This document shows, in pieces, positions 17,312-26,589 of a stretch of 43,391 nt of DNA. Every line of letters begins with the position of its first letter. The stretch's first letter is position 1. Made by a program: the position numbers and the translations under genes. The notes under the pieces are model-generated. The model was not told the DNA's origin and searched no databases. It saw only the letters and a list, made by a program, of their open reading frames with translations. The stretch is from an uncultured Clostridium sp. (GTDB lineage: Bacteria; Bacillota; Clostridia; TANB77; CAG-508): NCBI GenBank assembly GCA_902492105.1, contig CABUKD010000015.1, positions 1-43,391 of the forward strand, given 5' to 3'.

Positions 17312-18337
17312 TTACTTAATAAACATAGCATCTCCAAAGCTAAAAAAGCGATATTTTTCCTTTACAGCTTCTTGATAAGCTTTCATAATAAAATCTTTTC
17401 CTGCTAAAGCAGATACTAACATAATTAAAGTAGATTCTGGTAAGTGGAAGTTGGTAATTAAACAGTCCAAACATTTAAATTGATATCCTGGATAAATAAA
17501 AATACTGGTATCTCCTTCAGTTTCTTGAACCATACCATTTTCATCTGCTATAGATTCTAGTACTCTACAAGAAGTAGTTCCTACTGCAATTACTCTATGT
17601 CCTTCCCTTTTTGCTTTATTTATTTTTTCTGCATCTTCTTTTTTGATATAAAAATGTTCTGAATGCATATCATGTTCTTCTACATTTTCTACTTTTACTG
17701 GTCTAAAAGTTCCTATTCCTACGTGTAAAGTAACATTAGCAATTTCTACACCTTTTTCTTTTATTTTTTCTAGTAATTGTTCTGTAAAATGTAAACCTGC
17801 TGTTGGTGCTGCAGCTGAGCCTTCATATTTTGCATATACGGTTTGATATCTGTCTTTTTCTTTTAATTTTTCATGAATATATGGTGGAAGTGGCATAAGT
17901 CCTATTTCATTTAAAATTTCATTGAAAATGCCCTGATATTCAAATTTTACTTTACGGTTTCCACCTTCTAGCTTTTCTAATATTTCTGCTTGTAGTAGTC
18001 CATCTCCAAAAGTTACTTTAGTGCCAGGCATTAATTTTTTACCTGGTTTTACCATTACCTCCCAAATATCTCCTTCTACACGTTTTAAAAGTAGAAACTC
18101 CACATTAGCACCAGTTTCTTGCTTTTTGCCATATAAACGTGCAGGGATTACTTTGGTATTATTTCTTACTAAACAATCCCCTGGTTCTAGATAATCTAAA
18201 ATGTCTTTAAAAATTTTATGTTCAATGGTTTGTGTTTTTCTATCTAATACCATTAAACGAGAGGTATCTCTATTTTTTATTGGTACTTGTGCAATTAATT
18301 CTTTTGGTAAATCATAATTAAATTCTGAAACTTTCAT
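17312..18337 (-). CDS. queA: S-adenosylmethionine:tRNA ribosyltransferase-isomerase
   Basis: A 341-residue QueA, forming epoxyqueuosine on preQ1-modified tRNA. Signature segments are DYDLPKELIAQ-like FNYDLPKELIAQVP, DCLVRNNTKVIPARLYG, AAPTAGLHFTE, VTLHVGIGTFRPVK, HSEHFYI and TNFHLPESTLIMLVSA. Length is normal. It acts before or together with the adjacent tgt in queuosine synthesis. No other que gene is in the window. Confidence 0.97.
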   Translation of the reverse strand: MKVSEFNYDLPKELIAQVPIKNRDTSRLMVLDRKTQTIEHKIFKDILDYLEPGDCLVRNNTKVIPARLYGKKQETGANVEFLLLKRVEGDIWEVMVKPGKKLMPGTKVTFGDGLLQAEILEKLEGGNRKVKFEYQGIFNEILNEIGLMPLPPYIHEKLKEKDRYQTVYAKYEGSAAAPTAGLHFTEQLLEKIKEKGVEIANVTLHVGIGTFRPVKVENVEEHDMHSEHFYIKKEDAEKINKAKREGHRVIAVGTTSCRVLESIADENGMVQETEGDTSIFIYPGYQFKCLDCLITNFHLPESTLIMLVSALAGKDFIMKAYQEAVKEKYRFFSFGDAMFIK

Positions 18338-18474
18338 GATATTCTATTACTCTCCTTTTTGTAATTTTTTCATTTTTTTATCTGTTTTATTATTTTATTC
18401 ATTTTTTATTTCATAACAGGTACATCTCGTTTTGCAATACCATGTAAAAAAATATCTCTTTTTATATTACACCT

Positions 18475-19824
18475 TTAACTTTCGGAGTTAGAAAATAACA
18501 TTCCAATTCTTCCAAATAGGCTCCTAATCACTTCAATAATATTACTTGGCTCTTGCATAACATCTAATTTTCTTGCATAGGTAAAATTTTTTTCATGTAT
18601 TGGTTTATAAGTAAAAATTTCTGCTGGTAAACCGATTTTCTTTCCTTGGTAACTAATATTTTTATTCATATAATCTTCATACCATTTTTTTTGCCCATCA
18701 GGTCTTTGGTCTGAATAACCATATCTTGCAAAGTCATGTAATGCCGGAACCTCAAAACCATATTCTTTTGAATTTCTCTCTAAAGTATGTAAAAATTCAT
18801 GTAAGAATACCTCTTCTGGGAAGGTATTTATAACATAGTTATATTCATAGGCATAGTTATTGTTATCATCTGGCATACGAATATTAGAAAAACCAATTCC
18901 TAAATAATCCATTCCTCCAAGACCTATCCAATCATTTACTAAAGTATCGTTACCCATTTGGGTATTTGCCATACGAATAGCTACATAGATATGATCATAT
19001 TCCTTTTCTTCTACATATTTATGTGTTTGCTCGTATACATCACTAGCAGAAACATAATAGCCATTTTCTTCATCATAAGAAAGAGTAGAAATTGGGTCAG
19101 AAATGGTAATAATTTCATAATTAATATGTATTTTATTATTACTCATTTGCTCAATAGAATTTTGAAATCTTGCCATATTTGTAGTTACATCATTTATGTC
19201 ATTTTCTGTCATTTCTAGGCTAACATGTTCTGTCCTTCCATTTACAACAACATCCACATCTATTTTAGGAAAGATAAAGCAAACCATATTCCAAGTGTTA
19301 TTTCTATCTGCAGTCCCAGCTTCTACTTTAATATCTGAAAACCAAGCTGTTCCTTTTGACATTTTATCATATCCGCCAAGGCGAAATCCAATTTGCACTT
19401 GTGTTCTTGTTTTTGAATTAAATAATAAAGTAATTTCTTGCCAATCTGCTGTTTGTGATACCATTTGTGAAGTTTCTGTAGTATCTGCAATACAAATATG
19501 TGCACCTGCATTTTTACTATTATCTTCATTTTGAACATTTTCTACTTTTACTTTGCAAGTAACCTTATACGCTGTATTTGGTGTTACATCAATTACTTGT
19601 GAAAACATGGCATCATTAAAATCTTTATTTTCTATTTTGTAACTATCCATTTCAGAATATTTTATTTCAGAATCTCTGGTAAAAGATGTTTTGTTTCGTT
19701 CTCTAATATTTTTGGTAAAATCATTATAATTATATTTTTTATAAACAAATACTAAAGCTATGATAGCAATCAGCATTATTAATAACCAAAATATATTTTT
19801 TATTATTCTACCTCGGTTATGCAT
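18475..19824 (-). CDS. Membrane-anchored zinc metallopeptidase with CBM-like domain
   Basis: About 449 residues. An N-terminal membrane helix (about 9-27) is followed by a beta-rich domain (about 40-175) resembling CBM4/9-type carbohydrate-binding or jelly-roll modules, with ADWQEITLLFNS and TAWFSDIKVE. A peptidase-like half carries FLHEFLHTLERNS, the HExxH motif (HEFLH) plus a following Glu. The start is the ATG at 19822-19824, because AAGGAGGG lies 5 bp upstream; a longer frame from 19896 lacks a site. Extracellular protein or glycoprotein cleavage is inferred; the substrate is unknown and no named family is recognised with certainty. Confidence 0.7.
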   Translation of the reverse strand: MHNRGRIIKNIFWLLIMLIAIIALVFVYKKYNYNDFTKNIRERNKTSFTRDSEIKYSEMDSYKIENKDFNDAMFSQVIDVTPNTAYKVTCKVKVENVQNEDNSKNAGAHICIADTTETSQMVSQTADWQEITLLFNSKTRTQVQIGFRLGGYDKMSKGTAWFSDIKVEAGTADRNNTWNMVCFIFPKIDVDVVVNGRTEHVSLEMTENDINDVTTNMARFQNSIEQMSNNKIHINYEIITISDPISTLSYDEENGYYVSASDVYEQTHKYVEEKEYDHIYVAIRMANTQMGNDTLVNDWIGLGGMDYLGIGFSNIRMPDDNNNYAYEYNYVINTFPEEVFLHEFLHTLERNSKEYGFEVPALHDFARYGYSDQRPDGQKKWYEDYMNKNISYQGKKIGLPAEIFTYKPIHEKNFTYARKLDVMQEPSNIIEVIRSLFGRIGMLFSNSES

Positions 19825-19879
19825 AACTTCCCTCCTTGTTCTATTTTCTTTTGTACAAGCTACTTCTATTGTACCATAA

Positions 19880-19925
19880 AAAAAGGATTTTTCCAAATAT
19901 TTTTTACATTTTGAAAAAATCCATT
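19880..19925 (-). terminator. Intrinsic terminator
   Basis: Stem of GGATTTTT and AAAAATCC arms around a short AT loop, followed on the minus strand by seven T residues. It lies just downstream of the 19931-21211 gene. Confidence 0.85.
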
Positions 19926-19930
19926 TTTAA

Positions 19931-21211
19931 TTATTTTTCTATATAAAGTAGTAAACGAAATCCAACATGTGAATAATCATAATATGCACTACTACGATAT
20001 CTATGCGCTACATAAAAATCACTTGTATTAACAGCTCCCCCTCTGTCAGAACACGGATATGCATATCTACCTTCAGAAAGATTACAATATTCAGTAGTCC
20101 ATTCTGCTACATTTGTTGCCATATCATAAACATTACATGCCTTATCTCCTGTTTCCCCAGTATTTTTTAGTACAGTATTTCCTGTTGTATCTCTATTTGC
20201 ATTGGCATAATTACTATTTCCCATTTTCTGAATAAATACGATTGCTGTATCCCATGCATAACTATTAATTAAATCACTTTCCACTCCTACGGTATCATCT
20301 ACTTTATACATATTTTGACATATCTTTGAGGCTTCTAGTTGAGTAACATAATTCCATAACATACCTGTTGTTAATGATGTTTCTTCTTGATTTTCTTCTC
20401 TTGGTACTCCTATTGATATTTTGGATAAAGGTTTCCAATTTTCTACGCTGTCTCCACTTCCATAACTTGCCTCATATCTTGCTAAATAATATCCTCCATT
20501 ATCTCTCACACTTTCTACAAATCCTGCTAAATCTTTAGCTGTAGCATTTAAATCATTTAAATGATTGCTTTCATCTACTGTTCCGTCTCTTTGAATTGAA
20601 AGTTCTGTATAAAGTTCTTCTATAACTCCCACTTTTCCATCTGTATTAATATAATTTTTGGGATTACTATCTGTATACGCTAATTGTTCTGGGGTTGGAG
20701 TTCCATTATTTCTATCAAACGTATATCTTCCCAGCTGAATGATAACATCGTTTTCTGGATTACTATCCTTATGCACTGTGCCTACTGGTATCCACACAAA
20801 TTGATTACCATGGGAATCTTCTATTACAACTCCCTCTGGTACTGTTATCCCATCATTTGTTACTTTAAATCCCTTTGGCACTACAACGGGATTATCATAT
20901 TTATCCTCTACCTTTTTCTTAAATTGGACAGTTGTTCCCGCATCTATTAATTGTTCCAATGTGGATTTTTTTTCTGTTCCTCCATCCTCATTCATAATTT
21001 CGTTCAATTCATTTACCAAATTTTGAATAGATTCTTGCTCATTACTAATAGAACCTTCCCATGTGTTTTTTGCTTCTTGGGCTGTTCTTATGATTCCATT
21101 TTCGCCTAATAACATATTGATAGTTATTCCTGATAATATCAATAAGATTATTATTGTTACAACTAATGCAATTAAGGTAATTCCTCGCATATTTTCTTTA
21201 GTTTCTTTCAT
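19931..21211 (-). CDS. Prepilin-like FGE-sulfatase-like protein, paralogue
   Basis: A 426-residue paralogue of the 3035-4378 protein. The N terminus KENMRGITLIALVVTIIIL is again prepilin-like, with Ala in place of Glu+5. A shorter acidic linker leads to the same FGE-sulfatase-like domain (VIEDSHGNQFVWIPVG, GGYYLARYEAS, SYAWDTAIVFIQ, NVAEWTTEYC). The end, VGFRLLLYIEK, matches the fold, but the ~40 residues before it differ almost completely from the paralogue. A GAGGAAAA site precedes the ATG, and a 424-bp AT-rich gap separates it from ileS. Surface display and ligand binding are inferred. Confidence 0.85.
   Translation of the reverse strand: MKETKENMRGITLIALVVTIIILLILSGITINMLLGENGIIRTAQEAKNTWEGSISNEQESIQNLVNELNEIMNEDGGTEKKSTLEQLIDAGTTVQFKKKVEDKYDNPVVVPKGFKVTNDGITVPEGVVIEDSHGNQFVWIPVGTVHKDSNPENDVIIQLGRYTFDRNNGTPTPEQLAYTDSNPKNYINTDGKVGVIEELYTELSIQRDGTVDESNHLNDLNATAKDLAGFVESVRDNGGYYLARYEASYGSGDSVENWKPLSKISIGVPREENQEETSLTTGMLWNYVTQLEASKICQNMYKVDDTVGVESDLINSYAWDTAIVFIQKMGNSNYANANRDTTGNTVLKNTGETGDKACNVYDMATNVAEWTTEYCNLSEGRYAYPCSDRGGAVNTSDFYVAHRYRSSAYYDYSHVGFRLLLYIEK
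19934..20080 (-). other. Divergent C-terminal tail, possible variable region
   Basis: The last ~45 codons align with the candidate variable region at 3035-3196 but share only scaffold residues (EYC, GG, R, GFR, LY). Here diversified-looking positions are mostly NNT codons (GTT, AAT, AGT, GAT, TTT, TAT, CAT, CGT), many giving Tyr, Ser, Asp or His. In an AT-rich genome NNT excess is weak evidence, so the case is less strong than for the first copy. Confidence 0.35.
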
Positions 21212-21635
21212 TATTATTTTTCCTCCTCTTTATTTTCCTTTTTAATTTATTATTTTAACATTTCAATTTTCTATTTTTCTTCTTTTATTCACATTACTTA
21301 AATGATTTTTCTTTTTACTTCATTATACTATTCTTTTATTTCCGTGTAAAGAAAAATTTAAGATGAATTATACTTTTTAGTATAATCCATCTTCTAAATT
21401 TTGATACTTATTATATAATTTTTGTACAACAAATAGAACCAAATTTTCTTTAGTTGTTGGCTTAAATGTTAACTCTCTCTCTCTCTCTCTCTCTTACTAT
21501 TTCAAGCTTTTGGCTGTTTACCATTTTTCTTTTATTCCTTTTCTTTTTCCTTTTATATAAATTTATCTTATCATAACTATTTTAATGACTCAATACTTTT
21601 TCTATTTTTGTAATCTAATTGTAATATTTATATAA
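21212..21635. other. AT-rich intergenic region with hairpin and CT microsatellite
   Basis: Gene-free, between ileS and the prepilin-like gene. It holds a hairpin at 21360-21393 (AAGATG-x-ATTATACT arms, one mismatch, 4-5 nt loop), which may be the ileS terminator or a processing site, and eleven CT repeats at 21473-21494. The remainder is plain AT-rich sequence in which I see no other structure. Confidence 0.6.
21360..21393 (-). terminator. Probable ileS terminator
   Basis: A near-perfect hairpin of about 15 bp with a 4-5 nt loop, followed on the minus strand by TTAAATTTTT. It lies about 240 bp after the ileS stop. Confidence 0.6.
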
Positions 21636-24407
21636 TTATTCTCCCATTACTTCACTACATTTATCGCAAAGAGTTGGATACTTGCTGTTCTTTCCTACAG
21701 AAGTAGAATACTTCCAGCATCTTTCACATTTTTCTCCTTCTGCTACTTCTACTTTTACACCTATTTTGTTTTCATCTTTTCTAGCATTTTGTTCTACATG
21801 TAAGTCAGAAACAATAAATACAGTAGTTAATAAGTCTTGGTTTTCCTTTAAGAACTCATATTCTTTTTCATTAGCATATAGAGTTACTTTTGCATTTAAA
21901 GAATGTCCTATTGTTTTATTTGCTCTTGCTAATTCTAATTCTTTTGCAACTAGTTCTTTTAGCTCTAAAATATGATTCCATTTTTCTGCTAATTCTTCAT
22001 TATTATATTCTTCGTTTACTTCTGGCCAATTGCTTAGCATTACACTTTCTACTTGTTCTTCTTTTACATGTGGCATGTATTTCCAAATTTCTTCTGCTGT
22101 AAAGCAAATCATTGGTGCTAGCATCTTTACTAAAGCATTTAAAATAGTATACATAGCAGTTTGTGCAGAACGTCTTTCTAAAGAGTCCTTCTTAGAAGTA
22201 TATAATCTATCTTTAATAATATCTAAGTAGAAGTTACTCATATCTGTTACACAGAATTGATTAATATCATGATATACTAAATGGAAGTTATATTCTTCAT
22301 AGTTTTGTGTACATTCTTTTACTAATTTATTTAGTCTTAGTAATGCCCATTTATCAATTTCTTCCATGTCTTTATATGCTACTGGTTTTTCTGGGTCGTA
22401 ATCTGAAGTATTTCCTAGAATGTATCTTGCTGTATTTCTCATTTTACGGTAAGCTTCACTAATTTGTTTTAAAATGTCTCTTGAAATACTAATATCTGAT
22501 TTAAAATCAGAAGATAATACCCATAGTCTTAAAATATCTGCACCATATTCTTTAATAATTTCTTGTGGGCTGATTCCATTTCCAGCAGATTTAGACATTT
22601 TCTTGCCTTCTTCATCAATTACCCAACCATGTGTTAAAATATTTTTATATGGTGCAATTCCTTTGGTGGCAACTGATGTTAAAAGTGAAGATTGGAACCA
22701 TCCTCTATATTGGTCATGTCCTTCTAAGTAAAGGTCTGCTGGGTAATCCATGCCTCTTTCTACTAATACACCTTGGTGAGAAGAACCAGAATCAAACCAA
22801 ACATCCATAATATCTGTTTCTTTTTTGAATTCTTTGCATCCGCAATGGCTACAAGTTGCTCCTTCTGGCATTAAGTCTTTTTCGTCTAGTTCAAACCAGC
22901 TATTAGATCCTTTTTCTTTAAAGATTTGTTGTACCTTTTCAAAGCTTTCCTTTGTTGCATATTCTTTTCCACATTCTTTACAATAGAATACTGGAATTGG
23001 AACTCCCCAAGTACGTTGTCTTGAAATGCACCAATCATTTCTATCTTTTACCATGCTAGTAATTCTTTCTTCTCCCCAACTTGGTGTCCATTTTACAGTC
23101 TTAATTGCTTTTAAAGTTTCTTCTCTAAATCCATCTACAGAAGCAAACCATTGGTCTGTTGCTCTAAAAATAATTGGATTTTTACATCTCCAACAATGTG
23201 GATAAGAGTGATTTAATACTTCTTTTTGTAGTAAATAGTCATTTTGTTCTAGCCATTCAATAATAGCATCACTAGATTTTGCATAATATAGTCCCGCAAA
23301 AGGACCTGCTTCTTCTGTTTGATATCCTTTTCCATCCACAGTGACAATAATATCTAAACCATTTTTTAATCCTGATAAATAGTCTTCTTTACCATAGCTT
23401 GGTGCACAGTGAACAGCACCTGTACCAGTGTCTAGTTCTACTGCAACAGTATCATCACTGCCTAATACTACTTTAGATGTTCTGTCTAAGAATGGATGCT
23501 TACATAGAATTCCTTCTAATTCAGAACCTTTTACTGTTTTTAATGTTTTGTATTCTTTAATTCCAGAGACTTGCATAACATGGTCTACTAATACAGTAGC
23601 CATTACTAATTTTCCTCTGTTGGTTTCTACTACACTATAATCTGCCTCTCCTTCTACTACAATTCCAGTATTACCTGGTAAAGTCCAAGGAGTAGTGGTC
23701 CAAATAACAATATAATTGTCATTATCTAAAACACCTTTTCCGTCTTGTACTTGGAATTTTACATAAATAGATGTTGTATCACAGTCTTGATATTCAATTT
23801 CTGCTTCTGCTAAAGCAGTTTCACAATCAGTACACCAATAAACTGGCTTTAGTCCTTTATAGATATAACCTTTTTGATACATATCTCCAAAAACACCAAT
23901 TTGTCTTGCTTCAAATTCTGGGTCTAAGGTTCTATATGGATGGTCCCAATCTCCAAGTACACCTAGTCTTTTAAAACCTTCTGATTGTTTATCTACATAT
24001 TGTAATGCAAATTTTCTACAAGTATCTCTAAATTCAGGAATACTTACTTCTTCACGTTTAATTCCTAAAGCTTGGATTGCTTTTCTTTCTGTTGGAAGTC
24101 CATGTGTATCATATCCTGGTACATATACCATTTGATAGCCTTGCAAGCTTTTAAAACGGTTAATGGTATCTTTTAGTACTTTATTTAAAGCATGCCCCAT
24201 ATGGATTTCTCCATTTGCATAAGGAGGTCCATCATGTAAAACATAATGTTTATGACCTTCATTTTTCTTTAACATTTTTTCATATAACCCATTTTCAAAA
24301 ACAGCTTGTTGTGTTTTTGGTTCGTTTTCTGGTAAGTTTCCTCTCATAGGAAATTCTGTGTTTGGTAAATTTAATGTTTTACCATAATCTTGTTTTTCTT
24401 CTGACAT
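21636..24407 (-). CDS. ileS: Isoleucyl-tRNA synthetase
   Basis: A 923-residue class I synthetase charging tRNA-Ile. It has HMGH in GPPYANGEIHMGHALNK, the GLPTE motif, the WTTTPWTLPGN editing-domain segment, KKMSKSAGN and a C-terminal zinc site (CERCWKYS ... CDKCSEV). Length is normal for bacterial IleS. It is controlled by an upstream T-box leader. GGAGG lies before the ATG. Confidence 0.98.
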   Translation of the reverse strand: MSEEKQDYGKTLNLPNTEFPMRGNLPENEPKTQQAVFENGLYEKMLKKNEGHKHYVLHDGPPYANGEIHMGHALNKVLKDTINRFKSLQGYQMVYVPGYDTHGLPTERKAIQALGIKREEVSIPEFRDTCRKFALQYVDKQSEGFKRLGVLGDWDHPYRTLDPEFEARQIGVFGDMYQKGYIYKGLKPVYWCTDCETALAEAEIEYQDCDTTSIYVKFQVQDGKGVLDNDNYIVIWTTTPWTLPGNTGIVVEGEADYSVVETNRGKLVMATVLVDHVMQVSGIKEYKTLKTVKGSELEGILCKHPFLDRTSKVVLGSDDTVAVELDTGTGAVHCAPSYGKEDYLSGLKNGLDIIVTVDGKGYQTEEAGPFAGLYYAKSSDAIIEWLEQNDYLLQKEVLNHSYPHCWRCKNPIIFRATDQWFASVDGFREETLKAIKTVKWTPSWGEERITSMVKDRNDWCISRQRTWGVPIPVFYCKECGKEYATKESFEKVQQIFKEKGSNSWFELDEKDLMPEGATCSHCGCKEFKKETDIMDVWFDSGSSHQGVLVERGMDYPADLYLEGHDQYRGWFQSSLLTSVATKGIAPYKNILTHGWVIDEEGKKMSKSAGNGISPQEIIKEYGADILRLWVLSSDFKSDISISRDILKQISEAYRKMRNTARYILGNTSDYDPEKPVAYKDMEEIDKWALLRLNKLVKECTQNYEEYNFHLVYHDINQFCVTDMSNFYLDIIKDRLYTSKKDSLERRSAQTAMYTILNALVKMLAPMICFTAEEIWKYMPHVKEEQVESVMLSNWPEVNEEYNNEELAEKWNHILELKELVAKELELARANKTIGHSLNAKVTLYANEKEYEFLKENQDLLTTVFIVSDLHVEQNARKDENKIGVKVEVAEGEKCERCWKYSTSVGKNSKYPTLCDKCSEVMGE

Positions 24408-24467
24408 ATTGTTTCCTCCTTTAATTTTTTAGCTTGTGGTAATTTCATTTTTCCCACTTTACTTTCA

Positions 24468-24818
24468 AAAAAGCCATTTCGTCTTAAATTTTAGGACGAA
24501 ATGGCTTTAGTTTTTCCGCGGTACCACCTATTTTAAAAGAAATCTTCTATATACATAGAAATTGCTTTTTCCCTTTTGCTATTTTAATATTATGTTTTCA
24601 TAATTGTTATATATCTTAATTTCTTTTCACTTATTTTTCTTTAACGCAGAAATACGGTATTCTTTTACTTTTTTCTTTTCAAAGAAACAGCTAAAAGGTG
24701 ATAACAATTTTGCTAAGTTTCTATCAAACTTTCACCATTTTTGTTTGACTCTCTGTTAGATTTTTTCAAAATTGTGTTGTCCTTTATAATTGCTTTTTTG
24801 TATTATTTTTACACTATG
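24468..24818 (-). promoter_or_regulatory. T-box riboswitch leader of ileS
   Basis: The diagnostic T-box sequence AGGTGGTACCGCGG is on the minus strand at 24516-24529. It is followed by a terminator hairpin with 14-bp arms (24470-24483 with 24495-24508) and a T run. Upstream, AGAGAG, GGTGAAAGTTTGATAG and CACC match Stem I landmarks. Uncharged tRNA-Ile should stabilise the antiterminator and allow ileS transcription. I could not assign the specifier codon with confidence. Confidence 0.93.
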
Positions 24819-24824
24819 CTATAT

Positions 24825-24853
24825 AGTGTAACACGTTTTTTTGATTTTTGCAA
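24825..24853 (-). promoter_or_regulatory. Probable sigma-A promoter of the ileS leader
   Basis: On the minus strand TTGCAA (24848-24853) and TACACT (24825-24830) are separated by 17 bp. The -10 lies within a palindrome TTACACTAT/ATAGTGTAA that could also act as the end of obg. Confidence 0.55.
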
Positions 24854-24869
24854 GAGTTAAATTTATTTT

Positions 24870-26144
24870 TTACTCTTCCCACTCTAATTCCCAGTCAGAA
24901 ATTTGTACTAAATCTCCATCTTGAATTCCAAGAGCTTTTAATCTGTCATTAATTCCTAGCTCATTTAGTCTCTTGTGGAAATAGTGTAGTGATTCATTAT
25001 CTTCTAGATTTACAGTTCTCATCAATTTGGTAACTGCATTTCCAGAAACAATGTAGATTCCGTTTTCTTTTTTTACTGTAATTTCTTCTTCATCTTGTAA
25101 AGTATAAACTTTTTTCTTTTCTTTTACTTCTATCAAATCTTCTTTTGGTAATGTTTTTAAGGTTTTAGAAACATATGCCATTAGTTCTTTTATGCCTTGA
25201 CCTGTTGCTGCTGAAATTTTAAAAATTGCTAAGTTCTTTTGTTTGGCTAACTTTTCTAAATCTTGGTACAAGGTTTCATCTTGCATGCTGTCTGCTTTAT
25301 TGGCTAAAATAATTTGTGTTCTTTTACTTAGTTTTTCACTATAATTTTTTAGTTCTTCATTAATTACTTCAAAGTCTTTTACAGGATTTCTTCCTTCTAT
25401 ACCAGATACGTCTATAACATGTAATAATAATCTTGTTCTTTCAATATGTCTTAAAAACTGTATTCCTAGTCCTACACCTTGGCTTGCTCCTTCTATAATT
25501 CCTGGAATGTCTGCTATAACAAAGCTATCTCCATATTCACTTTTTACTACACCTAGGTTTGGCTCTAGAGTAGTAAAATGATAATCTGCAATTTTAGGAG
25601 TTGCCTCTGTTACTACAGATAACAAGGTGGATTTTCCTACATTTGGAAAACCTATTAATCCTACATCTGCAAGTAATTTTAGTTCTAAAATAAGTTCCTT
25701 TTCTTCTACTTTTTCTCCTTCTTGAGCAAATCTAGGAGCTTGTCTTGTAGAAGTTGCAAAGTGGGAATTTCCCTTTCCCCCTCTTCCTCCTGCTAAAATT
25801 AATTCTTTTTGTCCTTTTTTGGATAAATCGGCTAATACTTCCCCAGTTTTTGCATCTTTTACAATCGTACCTAATGGAACTTTAATAGTCAAATCTTCTC
25901 CACTTTTTCCATAGCGGTGGGCACCTTCTCCATTTTTACCATTTTCTGCTTTAAACTTTTTTTGGTATCGAAAATTAAGAAGAGTGTTGGAATCTGGATC
26001 TACTTCAAAATAAACATCTCCACCTTTTCCGCCATCTCCTCCATCTGGTCCACCTGCAGCTACATATTTTTCTCTACGAAAGGAAACAGCTCCGTCTCCG
26101 CCGTTTCCTGCTTTTACCAATATTTTTACATAGTCTGTAAACAT
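24870..26144 (-). CDS. obg: Obg family GTPase
   Basis: A 424-residue Obg/CgtA involved in 50S assembly and stress responses. The glycine-rich Obg fold (residues 1-158, e.g. GGDGGDGGKGGDVYFE) is followed by the G domain with GFPNVGKST (G1), DIPGIIEGASQGVGLG (G3) and NKAD (G4), and by the C-terminal OCT domain seen in Gram-positive Obg (about 345-424). Copy C of the recurrent leader element and AAGGAATG precede the ATG. In many Firmicutes obg follows rplU-rpmA; here these lie about 3 kb away with trpS and a HEPN/MNT pair between. Confidence 0.97.
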   Translation of the reverse strand: MFTDYVKILVKAGNGGDGAVSFRREKYVAAGGPDGGDGGKGGDVYFEVDPDSNTLLNFRYQKKFKAENGKNGEGAHRYGKSGEDLTIKVPLGTIVKDAKTGEVLADLSKKGQKELILAGGRGGKGNSHFATSTRQAPRFAQEGEKVEEKELILELKLLADVGLIGFPNVGKSTLLSVVTEATPKIADYHFTTLEPNLGVVKSEYGDSFVIADIPGIIEGASQGVGLGIQFLRHIERTRLLLHVIDVSGIEGRNPVKDFEVINEELKNYSEKLSKRTQIILANKADSMQDETLYQDLEKLAKQKNLAIFKISAATGQGIKELMAYVSKTLKTLPKEDLIEVKEKKKVYTLQDEEEITVKKENGIYIVSGNAVTKLMRTVNLEDNESLHYFHKRLNELGINDRLKALGIQDGDLVQISDWELEWEE

Positions 26145-26163
26145 TTTTTCATTCCTTAATTTT

Positions 26164-26196
26164 ATATATTTAGGTTTTATGGTTTCCCTATAACCG
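26164..26196 (-). repeat. Recurrent 5' leader element, copy C
   Basis: On the minus strand it reads GGTTATAGGGAAACC, then AAAACCTAAATATA, ending about 20 bp before obg. It is slightly degenerate relative to copies A and B but the order and spacing to the ribosome binding site are the same. Confidence 0.55.
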
Positions 26197-26202
26197 ATAT
26201 CT

Positions 26203-26589
26203 CTATACTTTTTGTAATTCTTCCCTTAGTTTTATAAATTCTTTTATATACTCATCTTTAATTTTTTGATAAATCTCTCTTGATGTTTTCTCATCATATA
26301 AATGAGATAAAGAATTTCTAGCAAGCATTATTTCAATCCATTTTTCACCATCTTGAATGAATCCATGCTGAAAACCTAGCTTTATATTTTCTCTTGGGCT
26401 ACCTGTTTTATCTGTTATTCCTAAATATTCTAAACAGTCTTTTATACTTTTCCATGCTAGTTCAAAAGTAAATTCAAAACGATGTAATACTCCGTCTATT
26501 ACAATTTCACTTTCTTGTTCTTTTAGAGCCTCTCCTAATCTATCTACTGCATTACTGTAATCATTTAATCTTTCTTGGAATCTACTCAT
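26203..26589 (-). CDS. HEPN-type toxin, HepT/HI0074-like
   Basis: A 128-residue helical protein of the nucleotidyltransferase-substrate-binding family. The motif RNSLSHLY matches R-x4-H-x-Y, the RNase/AMPylation motif of HepT toxins. In studied pairs the partner MntA adenylylates the Tyr and neutralises the RNase. The start is the ATG at 26587-26589 because AAGGAGGG lies 8 bp upstream; this gives an 8-nt overlap with the upstream nucleotidyltransferase gene, implying translational coupling. Whether it is an active toxin or a housekeeping HI0073/HI0074-type pair cannot be told from sequence. Confidence 0.88.
   Translation of the reverse strand: MSRFQERLNDYSNAVDRLGEALKEQESEIVIDGVLHRFEFTFELAWKSIKDCLEYLGITDKTGSPRENIKLGFQHGFIQDGEKWIEIMLARNSLSHLYDEKTSREIYQKIKDEYIKEFIKLREELQKV

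Noticed and set aside
21473..21494. CT microsatellite as a phase-variation switch
   Set aside because: It lies about 140 bp from the ileS stop and is not in a promoter spacer or coding sequence that I can identify.
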